DNA from: Eonycteris spelaea
Taxonomy: Eukaryota; Chordata; Mammalia; Chiroptera; Pteropodidae
Length of the DNA stretch: 64,000 nt
Reading direction: 5' to 3'
NCBI GenBank assembly: GCA_003508835.1
Contig: PUFA01000034.1
Span: 6,474,501 to 6,538,500, forward strand
Below, one piece after another: positions 12,430-24,394 of the stretch. How positions within the stretch are numbered: the first letter of the stretch is position 1; the number at the start of each line of letters is the position of its first letter. The notes beneath the pieces were generated by a model. That model made no database searches. It was not told the origin of the DNA and was given only the letters and a program-made list of their open reading frames with translations. Made by a program: the position numbers and the translations under genes.

Positions 12430-13180
12430 TCAATGTTTATTCATTTATGAACAACTGAGGCTTGTTTACTGAGGCTTGTTTAACATATAATTCACCCACA
12501 TCGACTGTACAGTTCAGCGATGTTTTTTCTTCTTTTGTATGTTTACCAAGTTGTGTAACCATCACCATAAATCAGTTTTAGGACATTTTTTCATCACCCA
12601 AGTAAGATCCCTCATGTAGAGTCATTTGTTTTTGTTTTTCTTCTGTAAAGTGGCTTTTAACGTCTATTGCTTTCTATTTCTTAAAATATCAATTTGTAGG
12701 AACAAAAAATAAGTATTTTAATTTTTTTGGACATAGACTTTAAAACATTTTTTTCAGGTTGTCATTTATCCTTCGTTCTGGTTTGTGGTTTTGCTGTGTA
12801 GAAGCTATACAATTTTATGGAGATAAATGTATTGCTTTTTTCTTTTATGGATTTAAACAACTTTTTGAGATTATTAACCTTTTTCCCAAAATTATAAAAA
12901 TATCTTGCTATATATTTTCCTAGTATTCTTTATAACATTTCCTTTTTTACATTTTGATTTCTGTTTTATTTGAATTTTATTATTATTTTTTAAGAAGTAG
13001 TGATCCAATTTTACCTGGTTTTCCAAACTTCTGGTCCATTGTTCTAAAACCAATTATTCACTAATGCATCTTTCCCCTGCCAATTCGGTCAAATTACCAT
13101 ATTCTGCCCATTGGTGAGTACTTTCCTGCCTCGGTGCCACACTGTTTTATTTACTACCCCTTAGCAATACATTTTAGTGC
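12430..13180 (-). mobile_element. Old L1 LINE, antisense, 3' part
   Basis: Read on the plus strand, the segment opens with the reverse complement of an old L1 3' end ('aacatataattcacccac', 'gtacagttcagcgatg', 'gtaaccatcaccataaatc'). It continues into the reverse complement of the C-terminal part of ORF2 ('gatccaattttacctggttttcc', 'attattcactaatgcatc'). The frame is wrecked by stops and indels, so the element is a 5'-truncated dead copy. Confidence 0.7.
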
Positions 13181-13184
13181 CTCA

Positions 13185-13950
13185 GAGCATGAGACTACAT
13201 GCAGAGTCCGGTAAGTCTCCACGTGGCAGTTTATTCAGAAACTCATTTATTTTCCTCTCTGTAGTGCCTCCCCTGGCTTTTTTCCTCCCTCTGGCTATAA
13301 TCCACCCCTGATCCCAAGTAGACCCTGCCCATCCTCAGGCTTCAAGTCTATTTATTTTAGTCACCAAACTCTCAAAATAAATCTGGTTCTTCAGCCAGAC
13401 TGGTAATTTGGAAGTTTGACTGTTTTGTTTGCATGAACGTCCAAATCGGCTTGGCTGCCTGGTAATCTGAGGGTAGCTCACCATCATCTGCAAGGAGCCT
13501 GTTTTGTGGGTAATGTAAGGTAAACAGTATCTTGAGATGCCTGAGAAGGGTTGACTATTACAATTTTATTGCCAATTGACATATTTAATTGAGTTCTCTG
13601 TAAGTAACAGACTTGTGTCAGTTTTGTGTCATGTTTCACTCTGTCTTTCTGGTAGTATTCAAATAAATCTGGAGTCGAGGGTCATTTTTCCACTGGCTCT
13701 TTAATGACATTGGCTGTCTTTACCCATTTCATCAACTCAAAAGTTTTGCTCTGATTCTGCAGAGTAGTTTTTCTCATGCTCTCTTTTTATAAATTTATTT
13801 ATTGCACACATAAAAAGAAAAAGCTGTTTATTAGCACAGGACATTGCGATTTCAATAACTGTGGCCTGTGAAATTAGAAGAACTCAGAAAAGGATGGGAA
13901 ACTCTTTGACAGGCAGCTTCTCTGCCTCTTCCTGTTCACGAGTACAGAAT
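13185..13950. other. Unassigned non-coding stretch
   Basis: No gene or named repeat was recognised. AT-rich sequence near 13785-13825 directly precedes the Tigger relic. The minus-strand open frame 13884-14093 overlaps the Tigger element and is not a gene. Confidence 0.45.
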
Positions 13951-13954
13951 GATG

Positions 13955-14618
13955 TTATGGGATTCTTGTAGAGAAGTCTCCCTCTTAACCACATTTTCTC
14001 TTTCCACGGTTTCAGTAACCCGAGATCAACAGCAGCGCAAAATATGAAATGAAAAATTCCACAAATAAACAATTCATAAGGATCAAATTGCATGTCTCTC
14101 TAGTGGTTTGATGAAATTTCAGGCCGACTGTTAGGTAAATCATCCCTTTGTCCAGCGTCTGCTCGCTGTCTAAGCTCCCCAGCCATTATTCCCTTCCTGG
14201 CCGTCTCACTTATCAGATCGACTGTCGTGCTTTCACAGTGCTTGTGTTCAAGCACCCTTATTTTACTTAATAATGGCCCCAAAATGCAAGAGTAGTGAAT
14301 TCAGATATTTCAAAGAGAGGCTGTGAAGTGCTTCTTTTAAGTGAAAAGGTGCGTATAGCACAATACGATATTTTGAGAGAGATGACATTCCCATAACTTT
14401 TATTACAACAGTACATTGTTGTAATTATTTTATTGTTAATCTCTCATTGTGCCTGATATAAATTAAATTTTATGATAGGTATGCATGTATAGGAAAAATC
14501 ACAGTATGTATAGGGTTTGGTAACATCTCAGTTTCATGCACCCACTGAGGCATTGGAATGTATCCTCCTGTGGATAAGGGGTATGACTGTGTATGCCTTT
14601 CCTCTACCCTGATGAGTG
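13955..14618 (+). mobile_element. Tigger (pogo/TcMar) DNA transposon relic, internally deleted
   Basis: The segment follows a Tigger-family element from its 5' non-coding part ('ggtttcagtaacccgagatc', 'aataaacaattcataagg', 'atcatccctttgtccagcg') to the transposase start. It then jumps to the 3' non-coding end ('ttttgagagagatgacattc', 'ttgttaatctctcattgtgcc', 'aggtatgcatgtatagg'). The terminal part near 14520-14615 resembles the terminal inverted repeat ('ggataaggggtatgactgt'). Most of the transposase is deleted, making a non-autonomous derivative. Confidence 0.82.
14273..14345 (+). pseudogene. Tigger transposase, N-terminal remnant
   Basis: The ATG at 14273 opens the frame M-A-P-K-C-K-S-S, the expected N-terminus of a Tigger transposase, which in the full protein is followed by helix-turn-helix DNA-binding domains and a DDE catalytic domain. 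A small indel after about codon 8 shifts the frame and a TGA follows at about codon 18. Sequence resembling the original product continues out of frame to about 14345, and the catalytic domain is absent. It is non-functional. Confidence 0.7.
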
Positions 14619-14714
14619 AGAGGTTGTCAGGTACACCCGAAGTTGTACAGGTAGTGTTTACATCTTAGTTAAAATGTAGGACGCTAGAACTTTTATCCAG
14701 AGCAAAAATCTGGG

Positions 14715-14897
14715 GTGGTCGAAGATGCAGAGCTGGTGCCTGAAGATGTGCCTTCAAATCCTGGTTCCATACATTAGTAACCTCGTGCAGGACAGTCAAC
14801 TGTCTGAACCTCTGACTCCTCCCCTGTGAAAGGAATAGATAATAAACACCTATGTCATAGGTGTTGTGGGACTATAAAATAACACTCATGGATATCT
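14715..14897 (+). repeat. MIR SINE
   Basis: It shows the MIR order: head with 'gcagagctggtgcctgaaga' and box-B-like 'ttcaaatcctggttcc', core 'aacctctgactcctcccctgtgaaa', then 'aataaacacctatgtcatag' and 'gtgttgtgggactataaaat'. A perfect 21-base palindrome at 14845-14865 falls in the conserved core. Confidence 0.88.
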
Positions 14898-14899
14898 GT

Positions 14900-15790
14900 T
14901 GGGGTAAGAAGCTGCAGAAATCTTGAGTGGTGTTGAGGTTAAGTTTCCAGACTTTCCTGGGCTTGGAAGTGTTACTGTTAATTGAAGGCAAAGTAAATTA
15001 TGGGGTTCATCTAATCCGATGGGTCATAGATGGTCAAATACAACATCATTTTATGTACCACTGAAAAAATACTCTCAATTTTATCATCGGGTTTAAGACA
15101 TAACCTGATTTATGAGATAATAAAATCTGAAATAACTCTGTCTTAGAATGGATTAAATATAAGTATCGAAAATGCTAAATATTTGCATGGACTGGAGAGT
15201 AGGCCAGTCTGAATTAGTGATGACTCAGTCCTGTAGAATCTTTTAAGAAGAGATATGAAACTTTTGAGTTATAAGAACTGAAATGGATTAATGGGTCCCT
15301 AGAGCAATTGCCTTAATGAATAGAAATTCATTTATAATTGGCATGTTGTACAGGAGTCAGACTATGATAATTTTTGGGCCCATTATAAATCCTCGCCACC
15401 TGGCCCCAGCTGGGCCCTGAGCTAATCCTCCCATTTAGCTCTGTGGGGACCCTGTTGAGTTTTTCACAGGAGACATTTTGAGTGCTATTCACATCCTCCA
15501 GGCCTGCCCTTATGACCATCAGCCAGTCAATGATTTCCTCACATTTGCTTGGGTGTGAGCAACTGCAATTGGCTGATCTTCATTCCAACATGTCTTTCTA
15601 TTTTAATGAAAAAATGCGTCTTTTGTCTTCCAAGGTTATGCTTCAGTTTTTTTCTTACTTTTTCTTGAGATTTTGTTTTATCTAATCTCTTCTCTTGATT
15701 TTTTCTACTAGTCTGTCTATTTTGCTTACTAGTGGGTTAACATTTTCCAAAACAAACAAACAAAAAAACCCCAATAACCTCTAATTTTTA
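14900..15790. other. Unassigned non-coding stretch
   Basis: No gene is seen. The open frames 15328-15519 (-) and 15482-15685 (+) overlap on opposite strands and have no recognisable domain. The second ends in a T-rich hydrophobic run that is composition-driven. An A/C-rich simple stretch lies at about 15750-15772. Confidence 0.5.
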
Positions 15791-15794
15791 GAGG

Positions 15795-16058
15795 TAATAT
15801 AGTCGTCAATAAGTGCACGAGCTCTAGAACCACATCCTACAAGTTCAAATCCCATGTTGCCTACTTACCAGCTGGATACATTGGGCAAATTTACTTTACA
15901 CATCTGTTCTTCAGTTGTTTTCGCTTGGAAATTTGGGCCATGATAGTTGTATTCTCCTCAGAGAGTTGTTGAAAGATTGAGCTAATATATATAACATACT
16001 TAGAACATTGTCTGGCACAGAGTGAGTGTTGAGTAAGTGTTATCTAACATTGTTATCA
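15795..16058 (+). repeat. MIR SINE, nearly full length
   Basis: The head has 'gagctctagaaccacatcc' and the box-B-like 'gttcaaatccca'. The core has 'gcctacttaccagctgg' and 'tacacatctgttcttcag', and the tail 'cttagaacattgtctggcac' followed by 'gttatctaacattgttatc'. The copy is diverged but complete. Confidence 0.9.
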
Positions 16059-16059
16059 A

Positions 16060-16805
16060 TCCTCAATTTACCAGTATGTTTTCTCTCTTTTATTCTTATC
16101 TCACTATCAACAACAACAAAATGTTATTTTTTGAAACCCCCGCATTGAACTGATATTCTCCATGTCTGGTTCTGAAACATTTTCTTTCATGCCACTTAGG
16201 CTGGAGAAACTTAAAGAGGTAAAGGCTGATGGACGTTAAAGTATTACATATTCCTCAAATCTATTTTAACTCATTCTCACTTCTGATGTCCAAAGGCAAT
16301 CATTAACCGTTTCTTTCTACCCAGGACAGTGATTTTTTTCTATAACTTTATAATGGTTGTAAATTTGATCCTTGTGTTTCTAACTGCCAAGTCTCAATAA
16401 TTATATTCACAGAAAATTACGTAAAGATATGCAAACACGTTCCTGAACACTCCACTTAACAACAACAAAAAAAAAAACAAAAAACAAAAAACCGAAACAC
16501 CCAACTTTATATGAATAGTGGATATTTATTTGTGTAAGTATACTCATTATATTTTTCTTTAAAAATCTGTTCAATAGAATTCTCTCTGTTTTCTCACTTG
16601 CTATGCCTTAATGTTGTCCAGGGCTTTCTTTGGGAAGGCGAGTTAAATGATATAAGTATAACTCAGAACTCATAAACTCCAGAACAGTATTATTATAACT
16701 GTCAACAAATTGTTGTGATTATAAAACATGTATATGTTTGTTTGTTTGTTTTTACTCAAGAAGCAATGTAAACCTTCGAAGCAATGATTAACTACACAAA
16801 GAAGA
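16060..16805. other. Unassigned stretch, possible antisense L1 remnants
   Basis: No gene is seen. An A-rich 'acaacaacaaaaaaaaaaac' stretch lies at about 16460-16492 and '(gttt)n' at about 16736-16752. Parts around 16250-16450 have the flavour of old L1 sequence but I cannot support a call. Confidence 0.4.
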
Positions 16806-16807
16806 CA

Positions 16808-17050
16808 TAGGGCAGGAGCTGACAAACAACAGCCCAGTTGCTCAATATGGCCCACCACTTGTTTTTGTAAATAAAGTTTTATTGGAATACAGCCATACTC
16901 ATTCATTTGCATATTATCTATGGTTGTTTTGCCTTAAACTAGCAGACTTTTAGTAGTTGTGGCAGGCACCATATGGTTTATAGAGCTTTATGGTATTTAT
17001 TATCTGGCCCTTTACAGAAAAAGTTTGTAGTACCTGACACAGGGTATCAA
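16808..17050 (+). mobile_element. Non-autonomous hAT-type DNA transposon
   Basis: Very characteristic wording: 'ggcaggagctgacaaacaac', 'tatggcccaccacttgttt', 'aataaagttttattggaat', 'acagccatactcattca', 'tatctggccctttacagaa', 'aaagtttgtagtacctgac'. This is a common mammalian hAT (Charlie/Tip100-like) element whose ends are imperfect inverted repeats ('aggagctgacaaac' against 'gtttgtagtacctg'). It is non-coding and the exact family is not named. Confidence 0.8.
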
Positions 17051-17051
17051 A

Positions 17052-17785
17052 GAAATCTGGCTTTTTGTCCTAGTACGCTATCTACTCAGCTATTCTCATA
17101 TGGCTTGGATTCATGACCCAAATATCTGTCTTTTTTAGGAAATACTTTGTGTGTGTGTGTGATGTAATGATAAAACAGAGATAAGTTAAATTTTAGAAGT
17201 TAAATTTTTTCATATAAAGGGTAAGAAGACTAATGTTTATCTTGAGGGTAGGTGAGAGCCATCTCAGATGCTAAGGCCTGGGGAAGATACGTTGAAGCTA
17301 TGAGAAGTCGTTACTCTAGTTCACTCTGTTGGTACCCTCTGCAGTGTTATTTAGGGAAAACTATTTTGTATTAGGTTAAAAGTGATCTATTTTGTACATC
17401 TTTGATTGTAGAACAGGTCTAGGTGAGATAATTTCTATTCCCTCATCCATGCTAAAGGAACAATTATTGGTTTAGATTTGCTTTAAAATGTCCCGGAAAA
17501 GGCATGAGTAATGATGTACAACAGGAGCGTTTGTGGCCTATTCTGGTCTGCAGAAAGCATGGTGTCTGTCTTATTGTCCACCTTTAGAGATCAGCTCATT
17601 CATTCATCCCTTCATTCAAAAGCTGTTTACTTACTCTCTTCCAGTACTCCATTCCACATAATTGAGATCAACAACAAAACAAACAAACAAAGCAGGTCAT
17701 TCTACCTGAAGGAAACTCATTACCTTGCAAATTACATAGCATTTTAGAAGTAGATGTGGGAGAGAAAAAAAAGATCAGATAGGGG
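17052..17785. other. Unassigned non-coding stretch
   Basis: No gene is seen. The frame 17511-17747 (+) has no domain. A short (GT)n lies at about 17149-17160 and an 'acaaacaaacaaa' run at about 17680-17697. Confidence 0.5.
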
Positions 17786-17789
17786 AGGT

Positions 17790-18840
17790 TTGGAAGTTTT
17801 TGACCTTGACATCTGGAAGCATGTAGTTACCCTTACCAGAGATGGAAAAACTATTGAGAGCTGGTTCCCTGAGGAAGAAGAGAAATTTGATTTTTGTCAC
17901 ATTGAGTTTTCAACATCTGTTAGCCCAGTGGAGATGATGAGTATGCTTTTGAATATACCAGTGTGGAGTTTGCCAAGTGACCTGGGCTGCAATTATAAAT
18001 TAGAGATTATCAGGATAGGAAATATTTAAAGCCTCGAGACTGATGAAATCACCAAGGGAGTGAGTGAAGAGTGAGAAGAAAACAGGAATTAGGACTGAGA
18101 ACTACAGAGTTGCAGTGCGTAGTGCCCAGGTTGATGAGAATGGAGATGTGGGGTGAGGGATTGGTCAGCCGTCAGGAGCAGGGGGAAAGGCACGGGAAGA
18201 AAGGGCCGGCAGGGAGAGAAGTGCATGTCAGGTACTGCTGATGGGTCAAACAAGTGGAGGACGTCAGAAGTGACTTTTACAGGGACAGTTCGGGGGACGG
18301 TGGGAGTGAAACTGGAATGGGTTTAAGAGAAAATGGGGCAAGAGAAATTGTGTAAGTAGGAGAGATGAGGCAGTCACTGGAGGGGGAGGTTATATTAGCA
18401 TCAAGACTTTTTTTTTTTTTAATGGGAGGAATAACAGCCTGCTTTAAGCAGATGAATGATCCAGTAGAGAGGGAAATGCCGATGAAGCAGAAAAGAGTGG
18501 ATAGTTAGTAGAAAACGCCCTTGAGTAGGCAGGAGAGGATAAAGACTTGTGCACAAGCAGAAGAGGCTGATCTTACAAGTGCACACAACCTGGGGAAACC
18601 AGAGGGCAGGCAGAGTGGAAGGGTGTGGGTGCCGATGGATGGAAGTGATAGTGGAAGTTCTGTTCTGTTGCTATTTCTTGTTAGCCTAGGAAGCAAAGTC
18701 ATAGGTACAGGTGAAGACGAGGGAAGAAGTGAGGAACTTCCTAATAGTCACTCAGGTGGGTGGGAGGAATGGTGGTGTAAGGAATCTAGAAGGTTTGTCT
18801 TGCCACAGGGATGAGCCGCTGGAATAGTGGCCCAGAATTA
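17790..18840 (+). repeat. Ancient interspersed repeat, copy 2 (probable old L1 5' region)
   Basis: This is the longest copy of the family seen at 11790 and 61490. Landmarks in order are 'atttaaagcctcgagactga', 'atcaccaagggagtgagtga', 'ttttacagggacagttcg', 'gaaactggaatgggtttaag', 'aatgatccagtagagaggg', 'cccttgagtaggcaggagag' and 'agtggaagttctgttctg'. A T-run at about 18408-18420 interrupts it. Open frames at 17754-18029, 18505-18702 and 18521-18814 lie within the repeat and are not genes. Confidence 0.68.
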
Positions 18841-19109
18841 AAGCGATATTAGATATTCTTTAGTCATACCTAGTTCTTCTAATAGAGGCAGGCATGAGTT
18901 GAAGTTTGGTCTGAACTCAGGGTTGAGTTTTTTTGACAAATGAATAATATGAATATGAGTAATATGAAGTAGGGTGTTTAAGGGACTTTCAAGGGAGAGA
19001 TGGGGTTGTGGTAGGGTTGAAGGGTTGTTAGCTGTAGTTAAATTGAGTGTGAGATTCTTGGAAATGGATGATAGAGGTGTTTTAGTTTTTGGTAATAGTG
19101 AGCAAATTG

Positions 19110-19262
19110 GAGCAAGTGCCAGAATCACATAGAGGACTGGTTAAGTGGGAATTGCTAGGCCCCACAGCACATTTCCTGATGCAATAGGGGCAGAGCAGAA
19201 TTTCCATTTCTAGCAAGTTCCCAGGTGATAGGAAGGCTAACCTGTGAGAACCACTGGTCTGG
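19110..19262 (+). mobile_element. MER5A-like hAT-Charlie element
   Basis: The internal order is 'gccagaatcacatagagg', 'ctaggccccacagcac', 'tttccatttctagcaagttc', 'ccaggtgatagg' and the terminal 'gagaaccactggtc'. That is a MER5A-type non-autonomous element. The minus-strand open frames at 18838-19128 and 19082-19327 run through it and are artefacts. Confidence 0.85.
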
Positions 19263-19264
19263 AC

Positions 19265-20885
19265 GTATGAGCATGGTAAGTAAATAACTAGGGTAGGTGG
19301 AAGAACATGATTAGAAAATGTATTCAAGAACCTAAGAAGCTAGAATATTGGAAGAATTGTCTCTTTGAAGTTAGAAAATGTCAGAGAGGAACAGCAGGTC
19401 CAGGAGCTAAAGTCATTGAGAACTGAGGGGGCTTGGCTGCCCTAGGAAGGGCAGCGGGTGGTAAAGTCTGAACCATGAGATTCAAATCTGGATGTTTTAA
19501 TGAATGAACAGGGTTGGGGATGGGGCTGCAGGGCTGGAAGCAAGGTTGGGCAGGTTGGGCCTTGTACATGTCCAGGGAGTGCATTCACACCTGGTACCTC
19601 GGAAGGAGAATGGTTTGTTAACTTCATTGACACATAGGAATAAACTTCTTAAATTCTAAGCCTACAAGTATGTAGGCTGTACATATGCTCAAATTATTTC
19701 TTCCCTAAAAAGAAAATGCCTTGGCCTGCTTAAAATTGTGGGTGTTTAGCTCTCCCTTGGGTTACGTAAAAGAGAAAAAGTGCAGTCATATCCCCTCACC
19801 CCCAACACGTACACCCCCTGTGCCCAAATGAGAATTATTTCTGATGTGCAGAATCATTAGAGTTCTCAGAGTTCAAAGAATATCACAAATCTCTCCCAAT
19901 AAAGATTAAACAAAAGCAAGGGCTCCACTTTTTGATATTTGCTATTTAATCTAAAAAGTCTGCCAAACAATCCCACGAAGTTATCTCATTTTAGAAACTG
20001 CAGAAACAGCAGCTCACAAGGATTAAATCTGTTCCCCTGCCATTTTTTTCCCTTCCAACTTTCCACTCTCTTTCCTTTCCTCTTTTTTTCTTTTTTTTTT
20101 CTTTTACCTAGCTGTATGTATCTTTTGACCAAAGGACAGTCATCCATTAAAACAGATTTATAAATGCCCAACGTTACTCATTTTCAGTGTAGCTCCAGTG
20201 GAAGACAAGAGAAGTTGAGGGAGCAGACAGGATGGCCCTGGGTCCTTCCCTTCAGTGGGGCCATGTGTATCCTGTGACCCCCATGAGCGCCCTCTGTGGG
20301 CATGGCATTGCCTGCTGGAGAGCGTGGCTCTTGGAACTTTATGGCTAGTGTTTGAGGACGATCTAGACCTGGCAAGGAAAGTGGGGCTTGAATTTTCATA
20401 AGTTTAAAATCTTGCCTTTTAAGTGTATTTTATAGTCTCACGACCACCAAATCACAGAAACTACAAGGTGAGTTTAAATTGGCTGAATGGGACGATGGCA
20501 CCCTCAGAACACAGGTGCAGAACATTCATTTTCAAATGGCTATAAAAATCCATATTAATGTACAGTTTCTCAAGATGAACTGAAATTAAGAAACTTTCCT
20601 GAGCATGAAGAAAACTAAGCTGTGCTTGGAGAAGGTTTTTGTTTTAGGGAATCACTTGATTTAAGTTTGTCTGGTTTTTGTTTGTTTCTTTACTTGCTTG
20701 TCCTGGTATTGCATATGAGGTCCTTTAAAGAAAAAATTTTATGTCTTAATATTTTCCCTGTAGCATTTGAGATATCATAATTATGTTTAAAGCCTGTTTT
20801 TATAAATATGGAAAATATGCTCAACCTGCAAAAGCAATGTGTAAATAATTGAGGAAGTTAAATGTGATGGTGGTATAAAGAGTAA
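19265..20885. other. Unassigned non-coding stretch
   Basis: No gene is seen. Opposing open frames at 19381-19633 and 19939-20171 are composition-driven; a pyrimidine-rich run at about 20040-20105 produces the phenylalanine-rich and lysine-rich frames. I assign no repeat with confidence. Confidence 0.5.
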
Positions 20886-20889
20886 TTTA

Positions 20890-22420
20890 CTTTTGATGGC
20901 CCTTTTAAAATATTGAGGTATAATTATATACAGTACAATGTGTGGATCTTAAGTGTTCATGTTGAGGAATTTTGGCAAATTTTTATGGTTGAATAACTGT
21001 CCCCGTAAACAAGATTTTTATCATCAGTGAAAGGCCAACTGTGCCTCTTTCTGGTCAATACCCACTCACCTTGTCTGATGGCAACTAGCCCAAGTTTACT
21101 GCCTCTAGTTTGCAGTGCAGGAAATTGCTAGGAGTTTAACTGCAAGTTTCCAGGTGTCCTTTGCTTTATGTTTATCCTGCTTGGGTTTACTGAGCTTCTT
21201 GGCTGTTGCATTAACTTTTATCAGTTTTAGAACAGTCTCAGCCACCATGTCTTCAAATATTCTTTCTGTTTAATCTTTCCCTTCCTTCCTTCCGGAATTC
21301 TAATTACTATGGTAGGTAACATAGATAATTACCTATACTTAATATTGTCTTATAAATCTTGAACACTCTCTTTTTCTTCCCTCTCCCCTGACTCCTCTCT
21401 CTTCTCTTTTCCTTTTACTTCTTCTTGTGTTTTCTCTGTTCACATTTGTATATTTTTTAACAACTGATTCTTTCCCCTGGAGACCCAGTTTGCCATTAAG
21501 CTAATTCTTCATTTTTAATATTTAATTTTTATTTCAAACATTTCCATGTAGTTCTTTTACCACAATTTCTGTGCATCCACTCAAATTCCATATCTATACA
21601 TGCATATATACACCTTTTCCTCTAGATTCTTTAAAATTTTTATTATAGTTATTTTTCAGTCTGATAATTATAACATTATGCCATCTCAGTCTGTATTTTG
21701 CTGCTACTTCTCTTCATTATGAATCACATTTCAATGATTCTTGGTGTGCTTTATAATTTTTTATTTTATACAGAACATTTTGTACATAATAACAGTAGAG
21801 TCTGAAGTAAGTTATATTTTTTTCCAGAAAAAGACATGTCCTTTCATGTACAAATTGGTAGATTGGGGGTCTGAGTCAACCTCATCTGTCGCTGAGCTTG
21901 GTCTGGTATTTATTGCAGCTTTAGTTTGATTCAATTTATTACTTGCCTCAAATATTTGGAACACTGTCAGAATTTTTCCTTCTGTAGGAATTTTGGGCTG
22001 AATATTGGTGCGATTCTTCTTTGTGCCTAATAGCCAATCTGCTGGATTTCAAAATTGTACCTAGGGACATATCCTTTCACCCAAAATGTATCTAGAGATT
22101 TGTCTTAGCTCTTCTGCCTTGCCCCCAGTCTTTGAATCCCTGAGTACTACTTGATAATGAAGAATCACAGGAAATGTTTCTCGTGTGGCTGTAAACTTGC
22201 TCTGTGGCTTAGGCTTTTTGGGATTCTAATTTTCCCTGCTAGTCCATACACTGTTGCTATAAGTTGTTGAAGTGTTAGTTGCTTTTTCTTTACCACCATA
22301 AATTGTAGATTCCTTTATTGCTTGTCTCCAGGGTTGAGAACAACCACAGTCCTCTGCTCTCCTATAAAATACTGATAGCTTTTTGGAATTGAGTTTTCTT
22401 TGATATCTTTGCATCCCCAT
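20890..22420 (-). mobile_element. Ancient L1 LINE, antisense, non-coding end region
   Basis: The plus strand begins with the reverse complement of an old L1 end ('attgaggtataattatatac'). It continues through 'tgcttgggtttactgagctt', 'tcagccaccatgtcttcaaata', 'attctaattactatgg', 'tgattctttcccctgg', 'catttccatgtagttc' and 'ataattataacattatgcc'. This is the familiar order of an old L1M-type untranslated region read backwards. No reading frame is preserved. Confidence 0.72.
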
Positions 22421-22424
22421 CACT

Positions 22425-22920
22425 GGTGGGTTCAGAATACTAAGATTTTATTACTGACATGGTTTTTTGGTTATTAGGGTAAGAGCAATGGTTTCTTGCA
22501 ACTTTTTATGTTCTGATCAAAAGCAGAACTCTTCTATTTATCTGTTTCGTAAAAGTACAAATTTGAGGACTCTTTTAAGATACAAACCATACATTCACTC
22601 ACATAGAACTTCCTTTTGTCCTACATTTTAAGTAAAATTTTCGTTTGTAGCTGTCTAAGTATAAACAGTTAATATAGATATATGATTTCATAAAAATAAT
22701 CTGAAAATTTTATACTACTTTGCTAATATAGTTAATGTTGAAAAAAGAAAGTAGATAGTACATCTTTTTCTGATAGTAAAAATTCTGAGTACAAGCTGTA
22801 TTAATTGCATATTCATAAAAATAAAACAGAAGGATAAAGAGTTCCTTAGGATAGCTTGGGACTATTTTTCAAGTCCTATACTTAAACTTCATTTTATGAT
22901 AGAATTGAAATTACCATTTT
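22425..22920. other. Unassigned AT-rich stretch
   Basis: No gene or clear repeat was recognised. It may be an extension of the preceding antisense L1. Confidence 0.4.
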
Positions 22921-22924
22921 AAAT

Positions 22925-24245
22925 TATTGTAGACAGAATTTGTGAATTAGTTAAGGTTGCATTTGCTATAACCAAAGATCAATTTTATCTAAAACAATGA
23001 TAGGAATCTTTTCCACAGCAAGTAGTTTTTTATTTGCTCCATAGAGTTTAGAGGTGAGGAGGTAAGACTATTAGGAAATAAGGCAATGAACGTTTGAATA
23101 TCTGACCATTGATTCTGCTTGTAGGAGTTGACAAGGCCAGGACATTATTGTCAAAAGGTTTTTTAAAGTCGGTCTTAAATAAATATAGTCCTTGTCTTCT
23201 ATTAGGAGACCCAAGTACTAAAAATAAGAGAAAAATATATAAAAGACATTTAAGCACATTTAAATTAATTAGTTTTTAGCTGAGATATTTCAAGTTTGTT
23301 TTATTTGGTTATGGTAGAGATTCTGTTACTGCTCCTAGCTATTTTTCGCCCTCTTTGTAAGGAGACGTACATTGCTCCCCATTGCAATAAGGACCAGAGT
23401 GCCTCTCTGTGGGAAGTAAATGTGTTTCCATCCCCTGAGTCAGGCTTTGCCATTGACTTATCATTGGCTCACTTAAGTGAGTGGAATGTCAGTAGAAGTC
23501 ACTGTATATGAACAGAAACTCCAGGAGACATTGTATTATTTTTCCACTGCTCTTTCTTTCTCTTTGTCCAATATTAGAATAGTTGCTACTCTGGCATCTG
23601 CCTGATAAATTGTTATTTAGAAATGTAGCACCTGAAATTTTATTTAGGTATAATTTGAATATTTGGAAATCATGGTTGGCTCCATTTTTTATAATTTTAA
23701 TATACATGTGGAAACTAATAGTGAGTTGACAGTTATTTGGTGAAATAAAGCTATTTTATTAGGGCAGTGTTTCAGATGTTCTACAGAGACCCCAAAATAT
23801 AGTGATTTGAAAAGGGAGGAGTTTTGATTCCTTGTGTAACCATCCCTCAGATCTAGCCTGGTGGGGAAGCCCTACTTCCTGAAGTCATTAAGGGACTTGG
23901 TTTCCATCCATATGATTTTTCCACCAACTGGGTCATAGTACTTTTCTGGGTGACCAAGGTCGGGCATTAATTTTATATGTACAGCTCAGTAGAACTCATA
24001 TTGAGGGAGAAGAGGCGTCATCTGGGGCATGGTGTTTTCTCTTAGAGAACTTCAAAGTTGTACACAGATGGTTTTCACTCATATTCTCTTGTAAAGGAGG
24101 CTGGAGCTACAGTTTCTAGCAGGTTACCCATGATTGCAGCCAAAACTAAAGGAGGAAGCTCTGTTACCACAAGGAAGACAAAGAAAGTTGGTAAAAAGAG
24201 ATAGCAGTCTTCACCTCCTAACTGGTAATGCATTGGCATCCATTT
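22925..24245 (+). repeat. Composite of old LTR-like pieces
   Basis: Two blocks (22935-23070 and about 23765-24245) resemble one old repeat: 'aaggttgcatttgctataac' at the start, and 'gaggctggagctacagtttct' with 'gccaaaactaaaggagg' near the end. Between them, 23295-23610 resembles a different MaLR-like LTR ('ctctttgtaaggagacg', 'agtgcctctctgtgggaagta', 'cctgagtcaggctttgcc'). This suggests one repeat inserted in another. Family names are not verified, and the frames 23296-23511 and 24134-24340 are repeat-derived. Confidence 0.45.
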
Positions 24246-24394
24246 ATGTTGCATTTTTCAGAATTCTTGAGTTAAAAGAGATTCTAGAAGCTTTTACACT
24301 CAGGCCTCTGAGAAAGACAAATATCGATCTTAATATTTAGCTTTTTGAGAACAGAGAATTTAGAGCTTTTCACGTCTACTATGTTATCTTCAGA

